NCBI RefSeq assembly: GCF_029407905.1 | Contig: NC_073624.1 | Location: 114,080,001 to 114,144,000, forward strand | Reading direction: 5' to 3' | DNA: 64,000 nt | DNA from: Bubalus kerabau | Taxonomy: Eukaryota > Chordata > Mammalia > Artiodactyla > Bovidae | Shown here: piece after piece, positions 44,763-56,473 of the stretch | How the letters are laid out: each line of letters begins with the position of its first letter | How positions within the stretch are numbered: the stretch's first letter is position 1 | Made by a program: the position numbers and the translations under genes | Notes under the pieces: model-generated | Told to the model about the DNA's origin: nothing | What the model saw: the letters and a program-made list of their open reading frames with translations, nothing else | The model's database searches: none

Positions 44763-46465
44763 TGGACTCAAACTTCAGCAATATTTCTAACAGAGCAGTT
44801 AAATAATGCATATTTATTGAGTAAATAAAATGAATGAATGATGATCAAGTCATTCGGAAAACAAACATAAAACATGCTACCATTGTTATATTTTGACTCT
44901 AGCTTGGGGCATCAAGCTTATAGAAGTGAAATCCATAGTACAAAATAACATATATGGAAAAAATAGTACGAACTGAGTAGAGGCACAGAGAATCAAAATT
45001 AACAGAATAGGACTATGGTTACTCGGGGAAGGCTTCCTGAGGGAAACCAATTTCAAAGCTAATTGCAGAGACTTTGGCAGGCATGGAAAAGAAGTCTATG
45101 TGGGAGTGTGTACTTTTGGAAATAAGGAAACTATCCAAGACTGCAGGAGAAAGAGGAGCAGATACTTAAAGCTAGTTTCATGAAAAACAAAAAAAGTTAC
45201 ACAGAGGAAAGCAAGCCAATCTACTTGAATGGACTGAAGAGTGTCTGCTTGCTGGTGCAACAGAAGCAAAGATCAGTTGGAGAGGACCGCTGAGGTTACC
45301 AGGAGCAAGAGTTTGGATTTAATATGGAAGGCACCAGGGTGCTCTGCCCTAAGGGTCCTTGAGTAGGAATGACATGATGAAAATGATGCTTGAGAAAGAT
45401 TATTCCTGCAGCAGGGGGTCAATAGCCTAAAACTCGAAAGGGGAACATTTACACCTACCACATTCACCAAAACATTACGCTCTGCCAGCCTCACAGACCT
45501 CAGTGATTATAAGAGACTATTTTTGAAGGCCCTGCACTTTTGGTGGCATATTTCGCTTATAATCTTTGCCAAGGGATTTCTTGTCTCTTTCTTTTCTCTT
45601 ATCTTTCTGCTTTAACAAATGCCCTGCCGCTGACAAAGATAGGATCCACAATCATTTATTTTCTGCTGCCTGTGGCAGGTTGATGAAAACGGTTGCATTT
45701 TAAGCTACTTCTGTGTGTTTCCTTGATGGTGACTTCAGCTGTGACAGGGGCATTAACCTTAGGGGTGAGGAAACAATTCTTACTTCATGCTTTCTCAGCT
45801 CAGAGCTTCTCCTCAGCAGGGAGAAAGCAAATCACGTACATTATTTGAAGCAATTTTGTGATTTATCCACTGGGTACTGACCTACAATCAAGTGAACTTT
45901 GCTTAAAACCTCTGCATGGATTTTTAACTGCTGTGTGGGGCGAAGGGAGACATATTCACGCATCCACCTTCTCAAAAGCAAACTTCTCTAAAAAAAATTG
46001 TCCAAAAAGCCGAAGAGTGTGCTGTATCTTTAACCTTAAATTGACCTATATCCAGTTTTAAAAATAGAGTAAATTCTCATTTTATTTCTTAAAATCAGAT
46101 GCTAGTTGCATATGCACACCAAATACAATGGAGAGAGGATTCCTTGAATTTGGTTTCCTCAAAATTTATGTCACAGACTTAAACACCATTTTATAAATGG
46201 ATACTAAAAAATAACAAATATTGAATTATTTTCTATGCCTGTCCAAATGGATCTTACCAAAGAATTTCAACTGGAGATGATTTAAGAAACTCACATCTAG
46301 ATTACTGATGAAGTTATCAAATTATGCTTAAAAGTATAGAGTTCTGTTTCACTAACAACTTATTTGATTGCAAAATGATGAATCAAATTGATGAATTTAA
46401 TGATTAATCAATTTTTCATTAATACATTTAAAATGAGAATACATTTTTTTTGAGTTCTAAAGTTT
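44763..46465. other. 1.7 kb of mainly single-copy sequence
   Basis: At 45290-45430 a stretch with gagtttggatttaatatgga and a gaatgacatgatgaaaatga block resembles the unnamed ancient repeat at 9298. Short ORFs at 45273-45494 and 45858-46061 lack recognisable domains. Nothing else supported. Confidence 0.45.
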
Positions 46466-46521
46466 AAATTTTATTTTATTTTTAAACTTTACATAACTGT
46501 ATTAGTTTTGCCAAATATCTT
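46466..46521 (-). mobile_element. Short L1 3'UTR end
   Basis: atttttaaactttacataac then tgtattagttttgccaaat is the complement of the ruminant L1 3' terminus (compare 54686-54722). About 55 bp; no clear TSD found. Confidence 0.7.
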
Positions 46522-47084
46522 TTATCCTACCCTTCACTTCAAAGCAATGGTTTACTACCTCCTGGGAATTTACTGATCTGACACTCTTTGATCTCATGTC
46601 AATGATTTACTTCTTCTCTTAAAAAAAAAAGAACATGAATTAAAAACATTTTTTTAACTAAAATTTATTTTTGATACTTTGAAGATGGAGACCTTTTAGG
46701 ATGGCATATTACAGGGTTGACTATCAGGGCCACTGTGAAGTGGCATAGCTACTTTACAGCAGGATATTTCTGGGCAATGTGTCAGACTGCCAATTTCAGA
46801 GGGTGCCATGTAGAGTAGGACCTGGCAGTCAGCAGTTGAAGAGGAAAATGCTAGGACAGTGAAAACTGACAGCCATATGATCCAGAATTGCTTCTCCACA
46901 CTGTCAGTGGTAAATTTTATGATTACCTGAGTGATGGGCTAAAGGACTGAATAAATGAGGACTTAACAAGAGCAGAAAGACTCTATGTAGAAGGAATACC
47001 TCACTCCTAACAATGCCAAAAGAATGGTTCTGACCAGGAGTTCTGATGACAGGCATAAGAACTGGCCTGGAATCTTGGAAGTAA
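46522..47084. other. Single-copy sequence, no feature recognised
   Basis: The antisense ORF at 46696-46899 (67 codons) has no recognisable domain. No repeat assignment. Confidence 0.4.
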
Positions 47085-47285
47085 TAATAATAGGCAATAA
47101 TTAGTTAATGCTTAGTCTCTGCTGTATATTGCTTCAATGGTTTCACATGGGTTATAACTCAATTCTTATAATCAACCTATGAGGGAGATATTTTATCACT
47201 GTCAGGTTTTTTTTTTTAATGAATAGGGAAACGGGGGTACAGAAAAATTAAGTAACTGACCCTAAGATTATACAACTATTAAAGG
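47085..47285 (-). mobile_element. MIR SINE
   Basis: Antisense MIR order: gggttataactcaattctta, ctatgagggagatattttat, a T-run, aatagggaaacgggggtaca and aattaagtaactgaccctaa. Confidence 0.75.
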
Positions 47286-47486
47286 ATGGAGAAGAATGTG
47301 AAACTAAATATTATAAAATATAATATACTTACAGTATGTTAAAAAATGTGATATTAAAAAGAATTATGTGCATGTATATGTGTATTAAAATAGGCTGTCT
47401 GAAATGTATTAACAATAAAAAATTTATATTCAGTATGATTATGTCTATGTATTAAATATGTATATTTAAATATTTAAATACATAGA

Positions 47487-47709
47487 AGTGAAATGAACTG
47501 AAAGTCACTCAGTTGTGTCTGACTCTGCAACACCATGGACTGTAGCCTGTCAGCCTGCCAGGCTCCTCTGTCCATGGAATTCTCCAGGTCAAAATACTGG
47601 CATGGGTAGCTTATCCATTATTCAGTGCATCTTCCCAACCCAGGAACCAAACCAGGGTCTCCTGCATTGCAGGTAGACTCTTTAGTAGCTGAGCTACCAG
47701 GAAAACCTA
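47487..47709 (-). mobile_element. Bov-tA SINE
   Basis: Antisense: gtcactcagttgtgtctgac, gtccatggaattctccaggt, and the head complement at tagctgagctaccaggaaaa. The flanks aaatacatagaa (about 47476-47487) and aaatatatagaa (about 47709-47720) look like a TSD with one change. Confidence 0.9.
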
Positions 47710-47784
47710 AATATATAGAAAGATATATTAATTGAAACATTAATTTTATGATAAATATATTTATGTATAATAGAATATTAATTT

Positions 47785-48092
47785 AAAAATTAAAATACAG
47801 TTGATGTACAATATTATGTTAGTTTCAGGGATACTACATAATGATGTGAAACTTACAAATATTATGAAATGATCACAAGTCTAGCAAACCATGTGTCATT
47901 ATGACAATTGTTTAGTCACTCAATTATTTTGTTTTGTTTTGTTTGTTCTGTTTTTTAGATTCTACATATAAGTGAGACCATGTGGTATTTTTTTCTCTAT
48001 CTGACTTATTCCACTTAGCATAAAACCCTCTAGATACATCTATTGTTACATACTTTGGGTTTTTTAAACAGCTGAGTAATATTCCATTGTGA
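47785..48092 (-). mobile_element. Old L1 3' end
   Basis: Antisense: acagttgatgtacaatatta, ttagtttcagggatactaca, gattctacatataagtgaga and ctgagtaatattccattgtg. Truncated at the right. Confidence 0.8.
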
Positions 48093-48824
48093 AGTCATGG
48101 AAGGAGGTAAGCTCAGAGTTTTTCTTCTTCATCATTTTGTCCACATATCAAGATATTTATTACTTTGTAAAGTGTCAGAAATCTGAGCTTCATTATTTTC
48201 TGCTGCTGAACAGAAAGTTAAACTTTAAATGATGATCTTGGATAATCAGCTAAGATTTCACAGCCAGTTTCTCCTTGCTGCATTTAGTTAATATGAGAAA
48301 ATAGAAAAATTTTAAAAGGAACTGTTAAATTCCTGTTTTAAGTTCTGAAATGGGCCAAGGTCTGACTACACTAAGTTTGCTGGAGAGATTAGACATGCAG
48401 CTCATGCAACCAATCAACCACTGAAGCAGAAACACTGCTGGCTTGGATTAAAGAGGGGCAGAGATGAGATGACATGAAAAAGGGGTTTGGGATTCTAGGA
48501 CTTTACAGGCAGGATATGGGCCAAGAGAGCCACTCAGCTGTGAACACCTGTTAACCTTCAGGAAAACGAAAGGACAATGCTAAATATAGCTCAGAGGTAT
48601 GCAGGGCTACTGCAGCCAACATGGAACCAGAGAGCTCAGGTCCTGGGTGCTGAGCCATCTTCTCTAATAGAGAGAATAGAGCTACTACTGAGGGATCAGA
48701 GGAAAGGGCCACCTCTCAAATCTCAACTGAAAAATAGACATGATGTTTGAATAGAGCTACTACCTAAGAAAACATGTGGATAGCATATGTCAACATGGAA
48801 GATACTCAACATTATTAGTCTTTT
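48093..48824. other. Single-copy sequence, no feature recognised
   Basis: About 730 bp without a convincing ORF or repeat. Slightly higher GC in 48380-48720 but no exon-like structure. Confidence 0.4.
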
Positions 48825-48868
48825 GTTGTTGTTTAGTTGCTAAGTCGTGCCTGACACTTTTGTGACCC
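48825..48868 (-). mobile_element. Short Bov SINE/BovB 3'-tail remnant
   Basis: ttgttgttgtttagttgcta followed by agtcgtgcctgacact is the complement of the shared Bov 3' tail. It stops after about 44 bp and abuts an old L1. Confidence 0.6.
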
Positions 48869-49596
48869 CAAAATCACACTGAGATTTACCAAGCCAAACT
48901 TAATAGTGTGGCTAAAACTAAAAAGGTTGATTAAACCCAAAGTTAATGAAGATATGAATGAACTGGAAATTCATAAACTGCTTATGGGAATATCAGATGC
49001 TACAATCACTTTTGAAAAGTCATTTGGCAAATTTCATTTTAAAAGTTACACGTAACACCTACCATATGGCCCAGCCCTTCCTAGGTATTTACCCAAGAGA
49101 AAGAGAGAAAAAAAAAAGCCCAAGTCCATACAAGGATTTGTACATGAATATTCATAGTCTCCAACTGGAAACAATTCTGATGTCCATCAATAGATGAATA
49201 GATAAACTGGGGTATGTCCATATAATGGAATGTTGCTCGGCAGTAAAAAAGAATGAACTACATATGATACACACTCAGACATGCCCTAATCTTAAAATAG
49301 CTAAGCTAAGTGAAAGCAAGCAAAGAATACATCTCTCCAGAGTTCCATTTATACAAACCATATAAAATGGGAACTACAGTGCCAGAAAGCAGATAAGTGG
49401 TTACTCTGAGCTGGGCACTAGCGGGCAAGGATTACAAATGATCAAGAGAAAACTTTTTGAGTGACTGATTTGCCTGTGTGTTGATTGTAGTGGTTGTTTT
49501 ATGGATACACACAAATATAAAAATGTATCTATCTCTACACTTTAGTATATGTGGTATACTGTATATCAGTTATATCTCAATAAAGCTGTTAAAAAT
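48869..49596 (+). mobile_element. Ancient L1 (L1M) ORF2 end and 3'UTR
   Basis: L1 blocks in order: ctaccatatggcccagccct, ggtatttacccaagagaaag, tgatgtccatcaatagatga, ataatggaatgttgctcggc, and a 3' end with gtatatcagttatatctcaa then an ataaag signal. Highly diverged. Confidence 0.8.
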
Positions 49597-50386
49597 ATAC
49601 CAGGTGAATTTTCCCATCTCATTAATTATTTTTCTAAACATCTTGCATAATATACTATCACACATATAAATCACAATTTATATATTCTCCTAGTTATTTA
49701 AAAATATATTACTTAATACTTTATCTTATATATTTTAATATAATGAACAAAATATACACTGGAAGTTGCTTTTCATATTTAGAGAATCTAGCAGTTATTT
49801 CACAATGGATATAGAAAAATAGCTGTAAATTTTGGGTAGAGTCCTTTCTTCTTTCTCAATACAATTTTTAAAATCTTTGTTAGTGGTCGTTGAAATTAAA
49901 GCATAATGAAACAGATATTTGAGAAACATTTGTTAAATAGTTATGTGTGGCGGAGACTGTCAGGACAAATTTTGAGTTATGTTCTAGCTTCTTGCTGGGG
50001 ATACATTAAAACTATATTTCTAAATGTTCTTAAACTTTTAGGTGAGGCTACATGATGAAGTTTTGTGGTCAGTGGGTTGTTACAAATAAAAGTGATGCAT
50101 GTCATCTTCAGGGGTAGGCATATGCATTTTCTAATGTCATTGTCTATGCTGCTTTTCCTGGTTTGCTACCTGGATATGATGTACCTACTGGAGGACTCAA
50201 AAGCCTCACAGGATGATGTGACCATCAACACACACAGCCCAGGTTCCTAAATGACATGGAGCATATAGCCTTTCCTCTACCAACTAATTCACAATAATTT
50301 ATTACAGAAAGGAAAATAAGCCCTCCTGTACTAAGTCACTGAGATTTAGAAATAGTGTGCTATAGAAGTTAGCATATGGTGACTGG
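49597..50386. other. Mostly single-copy; faint MLT1-like text
   Basis: ttgctacctggatatgatgta and gacatggagcatatagcc near 50160-50270 faintly recall MLT1 LTR sequence, not enough to call. ORFs here are short and lack domains. Confidence 0.35.
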
Positions 50387-50594
50387 GGCTTCCCTGGTGG
50401 CGCAGTAGTAAAGAATCTGTCTGCCAATGCAGGACCCATGGGTTTGATCCTTGGGTCTGGAAGATCCCTTGGAGGAGGTAATAGCAATGCACGCCAGTAT
50501 TCTTGCCTGGAAAATCCCATGGACAGAGGAGCCTGGTGGGCTACAAGGGGTTAAAAAAGGGTCAGACAAGACTTAGTGACTAAACAACAGCAAT
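50387..50594 (+). mobile_element. Bov-tA SINE
   Basis: Head ggggcttccctggtggcgca, gggtttgatccttgggtctg, body cctggaaaatcccatggaca and a tail gtcagacaagacttagtgac with an acaacagcaa end. Confidence 0.93.
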
Positions 50595-50959
50595 AATATA
50601 GTGACTAAATATACCTTTGTTGTGGATATCATATACTAAATGAATATATGATTATATTTAAAAATGGATGAGGTTAGCCCAAAAGAGAATTACAAAGCAA
50701 GTCTAAGATATATGAAGTGAATTTTGGTTTACTTTTTACCATTTCAGGTATTTTCTGCTTCTTCTCATTTCAATGCTATAAAAGATATCAAGTACGTGTG
50801 GATAAACAGGAGGATAAAGGTGATATAAATACATTCAGCAAGAAACAATGCTGACCTTAAAGATGTCAGGGAGTCAACAGTTTAAAATGACTTGTAAAGC
50901 AGGAATAAACAGAAGGGGCACAGTTGTTGAGATGATATAAATAAGAAGTTAGACATATT

Positions 50960-51273
50960 TGAAATGAAAGTCACTCAGTTGTGTCCGACTCTTTGCGACC
51001 CATGGACTGTACAGTCCATGGAATTTTCCAGGCCAGAATATTGGTATAGGTAGCCGTTCCCTTCTCCAGGGAATCTTCCCAACCCAGGGATTGAACCCAG
51101 GTCTCCCGCATTGCAGGCGGATTGTTTACCAGCTCAGCCACAAGGGAAGCCCAAGAATACTGGAGTGGGTAGCCTATCCCTTCTCTAACGGATCTTCCTG
51201 ACTCAGGAAACAAACTGGGGTCTCCTGCATTGCCTGTAGATTCTTTACCAGCTGAGCTACCAGGGAAGCTCAT
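50960..51273 (-). mobile_element. Dimeric Bov-tA SINE (one full and one partial unit)
   Basis: 50960-51152 is a full antisense Bov-tA ending in its tRNA-like head complement (cagctcagccacaagggaag). Directly joined, 51153-51273 holds the head half of a second unit (agaatactggagtgggtagc to agctgagctaccagggaagc). The outer flanks tagacatattt (50950-50960) and tagacatgttt (51275-51285) resemble one TSD pair, so the dimer probably inserted as one unit. Confidence 0.88.
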
Positions 51274-51286
51274 TAGACATGTTTAA

Positions 51287-51799
51287 AATTACTTAGATGT
51301 TTGTTTTCTTCAACTTAAGTTTTGGTTGCTTTATCAAGCTAAGTAGAATCCATTTAAGTTTTATTATCCATGAAATATACTAATCTGTAGTAACTTCTAC
51401 AAAATTCTACAACTCTCCTTTCAGAAGGACTGTGACCTTCTTGGATATACATGATCACTCTTGTATTCCTAGTAACTTGGTTGTTATTTCTCATTTTCCA
51501 AAGGAACACACAGTTTAAATGTGAAGTACTTCCTGTCTGTGGCTTGTTTTTCCTAGTCGGTAGCTCTGCAAAACTCTCCAGTGCCCATACTGAGGTAAGG
51601 AGTTACCCTCAGCAGTTATTGGTCTGTTGTATGTGACCCCGCACTTACAGGGCCTGAACCACGTAAGGCTTTTTAATTTCCTGATACCTAAACATTCAAT
51701 GCAGAGAAGCTTTGGAATACAGTCTAGGATTTCTCTACAGAATGTCACTCTGCCAATCAGTTCAGGTACTCATAGAAATAACCACGATATCATACTAAG
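51287..51799. other. Single-copy sequence, no feature recognised
   Basis: Overlapping sense and antisense ORFs of about 60-77 codons around 51450-51850 show no domain or codon pattern suggesting a gene. Confidence 0.4.
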
Positions 51800-51905
51800 G
51801 GCATTAGATCTGTTCAATTTAAGCTGGAGACATACTCTGCCATTTACTTGCATGTAAACTTGGAGGGACTTACTAATGTAGGCCTCTTCAGTTTCTGAAC
51901 TATAG
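51800..51905 (+). mobile_element. MIR SINE
   Basis: The order gcattagatctgttcaattt, actctgccatttacttgcat, taaacttggagggacttact, cctcttcagtttctgaacta follows the MIR body. Confidence 0.6.
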
Positions 51906-52634
51906 AATTTTGATTATAACTTACAAAATAATAGACACATTTTAATTACACTGTTTAATAAATATAAAATATGTAAGACAAGTACTAGGCATTCAGGAAA
52001 GATTTCATTATTCTTTTGCAGATATAGAAGAAGCCTTCTAGAATCTTCCTTCTCAGTAAGTGCCAAGGGTCTTTCAGATTGAGATACTGGAATAGCGTGG
52101 GAGTTATCCAATCAGATCCAGTTTGGACCCCAAGCATCAGCATTAGGAACCAAGTCAAAATTAGCATCATGCTGGTAGAATCTGCCTCATAGACTACATG
52201 ATATGATGTGCATAAATTAAAAATATATATTAAATAACATGAATTTGGAATATTAATATGAAAGTTACTCTAATATTAAACAAAATTAAACTAAATTAAA
52301 TGTGAATGCCCTTCTTATATTAGGTATATGATTCTTCCTGTTCAGGATACCAATTGTATTAATTGTGGCCAACTTCACATATTCTTATTACTTTATCATG
52401 CCTTGGATATAGTGGGTTTGGTGTTCTTATTAGAGTTACCACAACTGCGCCACCAAACTCAACTGCAATTGGCATATGTATATTTTAGTGGAATGAGGAT
52501 TGAAAGAAAGAAATGTCTGCCATTTATTAACTACAGGCAATACTTGTTCATTGCTTCAGATTTCAGAGAGGGATTTTTTTTTTTTCCAGTACTTAAAAGT
52601 TAGGCTTGGATACTTAAATCCTTATTTTCAAAAT
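51906..52634. other. Single-copy sequence, no feature recognised
   Basis: No repeat or gene call. The ORF at 52328-52603 (91 codons) has no recognisable domain. Confidence 0.4.
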
Positions 52635-52647
52635 AACAATAAGCAAA

Positions 52648-52846
52648 TACAGGATACAGGATGCTTGGGGCTGGTGCACTGGGATGACCCAGAGGGATGG
52701 TATGGGGAGAGAGGGGGGAGGGGGGGTTCAGGAAGGGGAACACGTGTACACCTGTGGTGGATTCATGTTGATGTATGGCAAAACCAATACAATATTGTAA
52801 AGTAATTAGCCTCTAATTAAAATAAATAAATTAAAAAAAAAAAAAA
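52648..52846 (+). mobile_element. Young ruminant L1 3'UTR insertion
   Basis: Only the last 200 bp of L1 (gatgcttggggctggtgcac, a G-rich run, gttgatgtatggcaaaacca, ttagcctctaattaaaataa) plus an A17-like tail. A perfect 13-bp TSD, aacaataagcaaa, lies at 52635-52647 and 52847-52859. The clean tail and duplication suggest a recent event. Confidence 0.96.
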
Positions 52847-52867
52847 AACAATAAGCAAAGACCTTGT

Positions 52868-52977
52868 GGTCAGCTCCAGTATTCTTGCCTGGAGAATCCT
52901 ATAGACAGAGGATCCTGGCAGGCTACAGTTCACAGAGTTGCAAAGACTCGAACACAACTGAGTGACTAACACAACAC
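52868..52977 (+). mobile_element. Bov-tA/BovA 3' part
   Basis: Begins in the body (gctccagtattcttgcctgg) and runs to aactgagtgactaacacaac. The head is missing. Confidence 0.85.
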
Positions 52978-53197
52978 TGTGGTTGACCGCTTCATACATA
53001 CGTTTGCTTGTACATTTGCAAAGATTTTTATATCCATACTGCTTTCTTGACAGATAAAATGTCAATAACAATTTGAAAGGAGTATATTCTATGACTAACT
53101 GGAATTGATCTCACAAAATTATTCACATTTGTACACAAAGATATTTGTATAAGAATGAGCAATGTATCATCAGCACTAAATATTAAAAAATATAATT

Positions 53198-53388
53198 GCA
53201 CACAACCCTATGGACCATAGCCCACCAGGCTCCTCTGTCCATGGATTCTCCAGGCAAGAACACTGAAGTGGGTTTCCATTTCTACCTCCAGGGGATCCTC
53301 CTGACCCAGGGATCAAATTCACATCTCTTTCAGTTCCTGCATTAATAGGCAGCTTCTTTACCAATTGTACCACCTGGGAATCCCCAAA
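53198..53388 (-). mobile_element. Bov-tA SINE (diverged)
   Basis: Antisense, tail truncated: ggaccatagcccaccaggct, ccaggcaagaacactgaagt, and the head complement near taccaattgtaccacctggg. It sits against the 5' edge of the L1 that follows. Confidence 0.88.
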
Positions 53389-54673
53389 ACAGCATGGCAT
53401 TGCACAAAAACATACATACAAATCAATGGAACAGAAAAGAGAGCCAGAAATAAACCCATGTATCTATGGATAATTAATCTTTGACAAAGGAGACAAGAAT
53501 ATACAGTGGGAAAAAGACAGTCTCTTCAGCAGGTGGTGTTAGGAAATTTGGACAACTACATGTAAATCAATAAAGTTAGAATACACTCTTACAAAATATA
53601 CAACATCAAAAAAATCCTCTTAAAATGGCTTAAATACTTAGGCATGAGACATGGCACCATAAAACTCTTACTCCTAGAAGAGAACATACGCAAAACATTC
53701 TCTGACATAAAGAGTATCAATGTTTTCTTAGGTCAGCCTCACAAGGCAAAATAATTAAAAGCAAAAATACATAAATTAGACCTAATTAAATTCATAAGCT
53801 TTTACAGAGCAAATGAAACCATAAAGAAAACAAAACGAAAAAACAAACAAATGAAAACTACGAACTGGGAGAAAATATTTGCAAATGATGTGACCAACAG
53901 GGACTTAATGTCAAATATATACAAACAGCTCCTTCAATTCAATATCAAAAAAACCAAACAACCCAATCAAAAAGAATACTTAGATATTTTTCCAAAGAAG
54001 ACATACAGATAGCCAATAGGCACATGAAAAGAAAGCCATCATTACTAATTATTAGAGAAATGCAAATCAATACTACAATGAGGTACAACCTCACATCAGT
54101 TATAACGCGTGCATGCTTAGTAACTTAGTATAGTTCAGATCAGTCGCTCAGTCATGTCCTACTCTTTGCGACCCCATGAATCGCAGCACTCCAGGCCTCC
54201 CTGTCCATCACCAACTCCTGGAGTTCACCCAAACTCATGTGCACTGAGTCGGTGATGCCATCCTGCCATTTCATCCTCTGTCGTCCCCTTCTCCTCCTGC
54301 CCCCAATCCCTCCCATCATCAGGCTCTTTTCCAATGAGTCAACTCTTCACACGAGGTGGCCAAAGTACTGGAGTTTCAGCTTCAGCATCAGTCCTTCCAA
54401 TGAACACCCAGGACTGATCTCCTTTAGAATGGACTGGTTGGATCTCCTTGCAGTCCAAGGGACTCTCAAGAGTCTTCTCCAGCACCACAGTTCAAAAGCA
54501 TCAATTCTTCAGCACTCAGCTTTCCTCACAGTCCAACTCTCACATCCATACATGACCACTGGAAAAACCATAGCCTTGACTAGACGGACCTTTGTTGGCA
54601 ATGTAATGTCTCTGTTTTCGAATATGCTATCTAGGTTGGTCATAACTTTCCTTCCAAGGAGTAAGCATCTTTT

Positions 54674-55469
54674 TTTTTTTTAATTTTTAAACTTTACAAT
54701 ATTGTATTCATTTTGCCAAATATCGAAATGAATCCGCCACAGGTATACACATGTTCCCCATCCTGAATCCTCCTCCCTCCTCCCTCCCCATACCATCCCT
54801 CTGGGTCGTCCCAGTGCACCAGCCCCAAGCATCCAGTATCGTGCATTGAACCTGGACTGGCAACTCATTTCATACATGATATTATACATGTTTCAATGTC
54901 ATTCTCCCCAATCTTCCCACCCTCTCCCTCTCCCACAGAGTCCATAAGACTGTTCTATACATCAGTGTCTCTTTTGCTGTCTCGAACACAGGGTTATTGT
55001 TACCATCTTTCTAAATTCCATATATATGCATTAGTATACTGTATTGGTGTTTTTCTTTCTGGCTTACTTCACTCTGTATAATAGGCTCCAGTTTAATCCA
55101 CCTCATTAGAACTGATTCAAATGCATTCTTTTTAATGGCTGAGCAATACTCCATTGTGTATATGTACCACAGCTTTCTTATCCATTCATCTGCTGATGGA
55201 CATCTAGGTTGCTTCCATGTCCTGGCTATTATAAACAGTGCTGTGATGAACATTGGGGTACACGTGTCTCTTTCCCTTCTGGTTTCCTCAGTGTGTATGC
55301 CCAGCAGTGGGATTGCTGGATCATAAGGCAGTTCTATTTCCAGTTTTTTAAGGAATCTCCACACTGTTGTCCATAGTGGCTGTACTAGTTTGCATTCCCA
55401 CCAACAGTGTAAGAGGGTTCCCTTTTCTCCACACCCTCTCCAGCATTTATTGCTTGTAAACTTTTGGAT
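54674..55469 (-). mobile_element. Ruminant L1 3' end nested in BovB
   Basis: Antisense L1 with a T-run at the left, 3'UTR (atgaatccgccacaggtata, tggcaactcatttcatacat) and the ORF2 C-terminal part to acaccctctccagcatttatt. The TSD agca(t/g)ctttt lies at 54664-54673 and 55470-55479 with one change. The target ctttt/aa fits the L1 endonuclease preference TTTT/AA. The ORF2 end is still open across the L1-BovB boundary for 227 codons, a chance fusion. Confidence 0.93.
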
Positions 55470-56193
55470 AGCAGCTTTTAATTTCATGGCTGCAATCACC
55501 GTCTGCAGTGATTTTGGAGGCCCCCAAAATAAAGTCTGACACTGCTTCCACTGTTTCCTATCTATTTCCCATGAAGTGATGGGGCCAGATGCCATGATCT
55601 TAGCTTTCTGAATGTTGAGCTTTAAGCCAACTTTTTCACTCTCCACTTTCACTTTTATCAAGAGGCTTTTTAGTTTCTCTTCACTTTCTACCATAAGGGT
55701 ATGTCATCTGCATATCTGAGGTTATTGATACTTCTCCTGGAAATTTTGATTCCAGCTTGTGCTTCTTCCAGCCCAGGGTTTCTCATGATGTACTTTGTAT
55801 ATAAGTTAAATAAGCAGGGTGACAATATACAGCCTTGACGTACTGCTTTTCCTACTTGGAACCAGTCTGTTGTTCCATGTCCAGTTCTAACTGTTGCTTC
55901 CTGACCTGCATATAGGTTTCTCAAGAGGCAGATCAAGTGGTCTGGTATTCCCATCTCTTGAAGAATTTTCCACAGTTTATTGTGATCAACACAGCTAAAG
56001 GCTTTGGCATAGTCAATAAAGCAGAAATAGATGTTTTTCTGGAACTCTCTTGCTTTTTCGATGATTCAGCAGGTGTTGGCAATTTGATCTCTGGTTCCTC
56101 TTTTCTAAAACCAGCTTGAACATCTGGAAGTTCATGGTTCACATACTGCTGAGGCCTGGCTTGGAGAATTTTGAGCATTACTTTATTAGCATA

Positions 56194-56473
56194 TGCTGCT
56201 GCTGCTGATGCTAAGTCACTTCAGTCGTGTCCGACTCTGTGTGACCCCACAGACGGAAGCTCACAAGGCTCCCCCATCCCTGGAATTCTCCAGGCAAGAA
56301 CACTGGAGTGGGTTGCCATTTCCTTCTTCAATGCATGAAAGTGAAAAGTGAAAGTGAAATCGCTCAGTTGTATCCAACTCTTTGCGACCACATGGACTGC
56401 AGCCTACCAGGCTTCTCTGTCCATGGAATTTTCCAGGAAAGAGTACTGGAGTGGAGTGCCATCGTCTTCTTCA
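56194..56473 (-). mobile_element. Bov-A2 SINE nested in BovB
   Basis: Antisense dimeric Bov-A2 with a (GCT)n head and the gaaagtgaaaagtgaaagtg linker. A perfect 11-bp TSD, ttattagcata, lies at 56183-56193 and 56474-56484. Confidence 0.96.

Noticed and set aside
55011..55694. 227-codon antisense ORF, a candidate novel protein
   Set aside because: It is a chance fusion of the nested L1 ORF2 C-terminus with a BovB reverse-transcriptase remnant across an insertion boundary.
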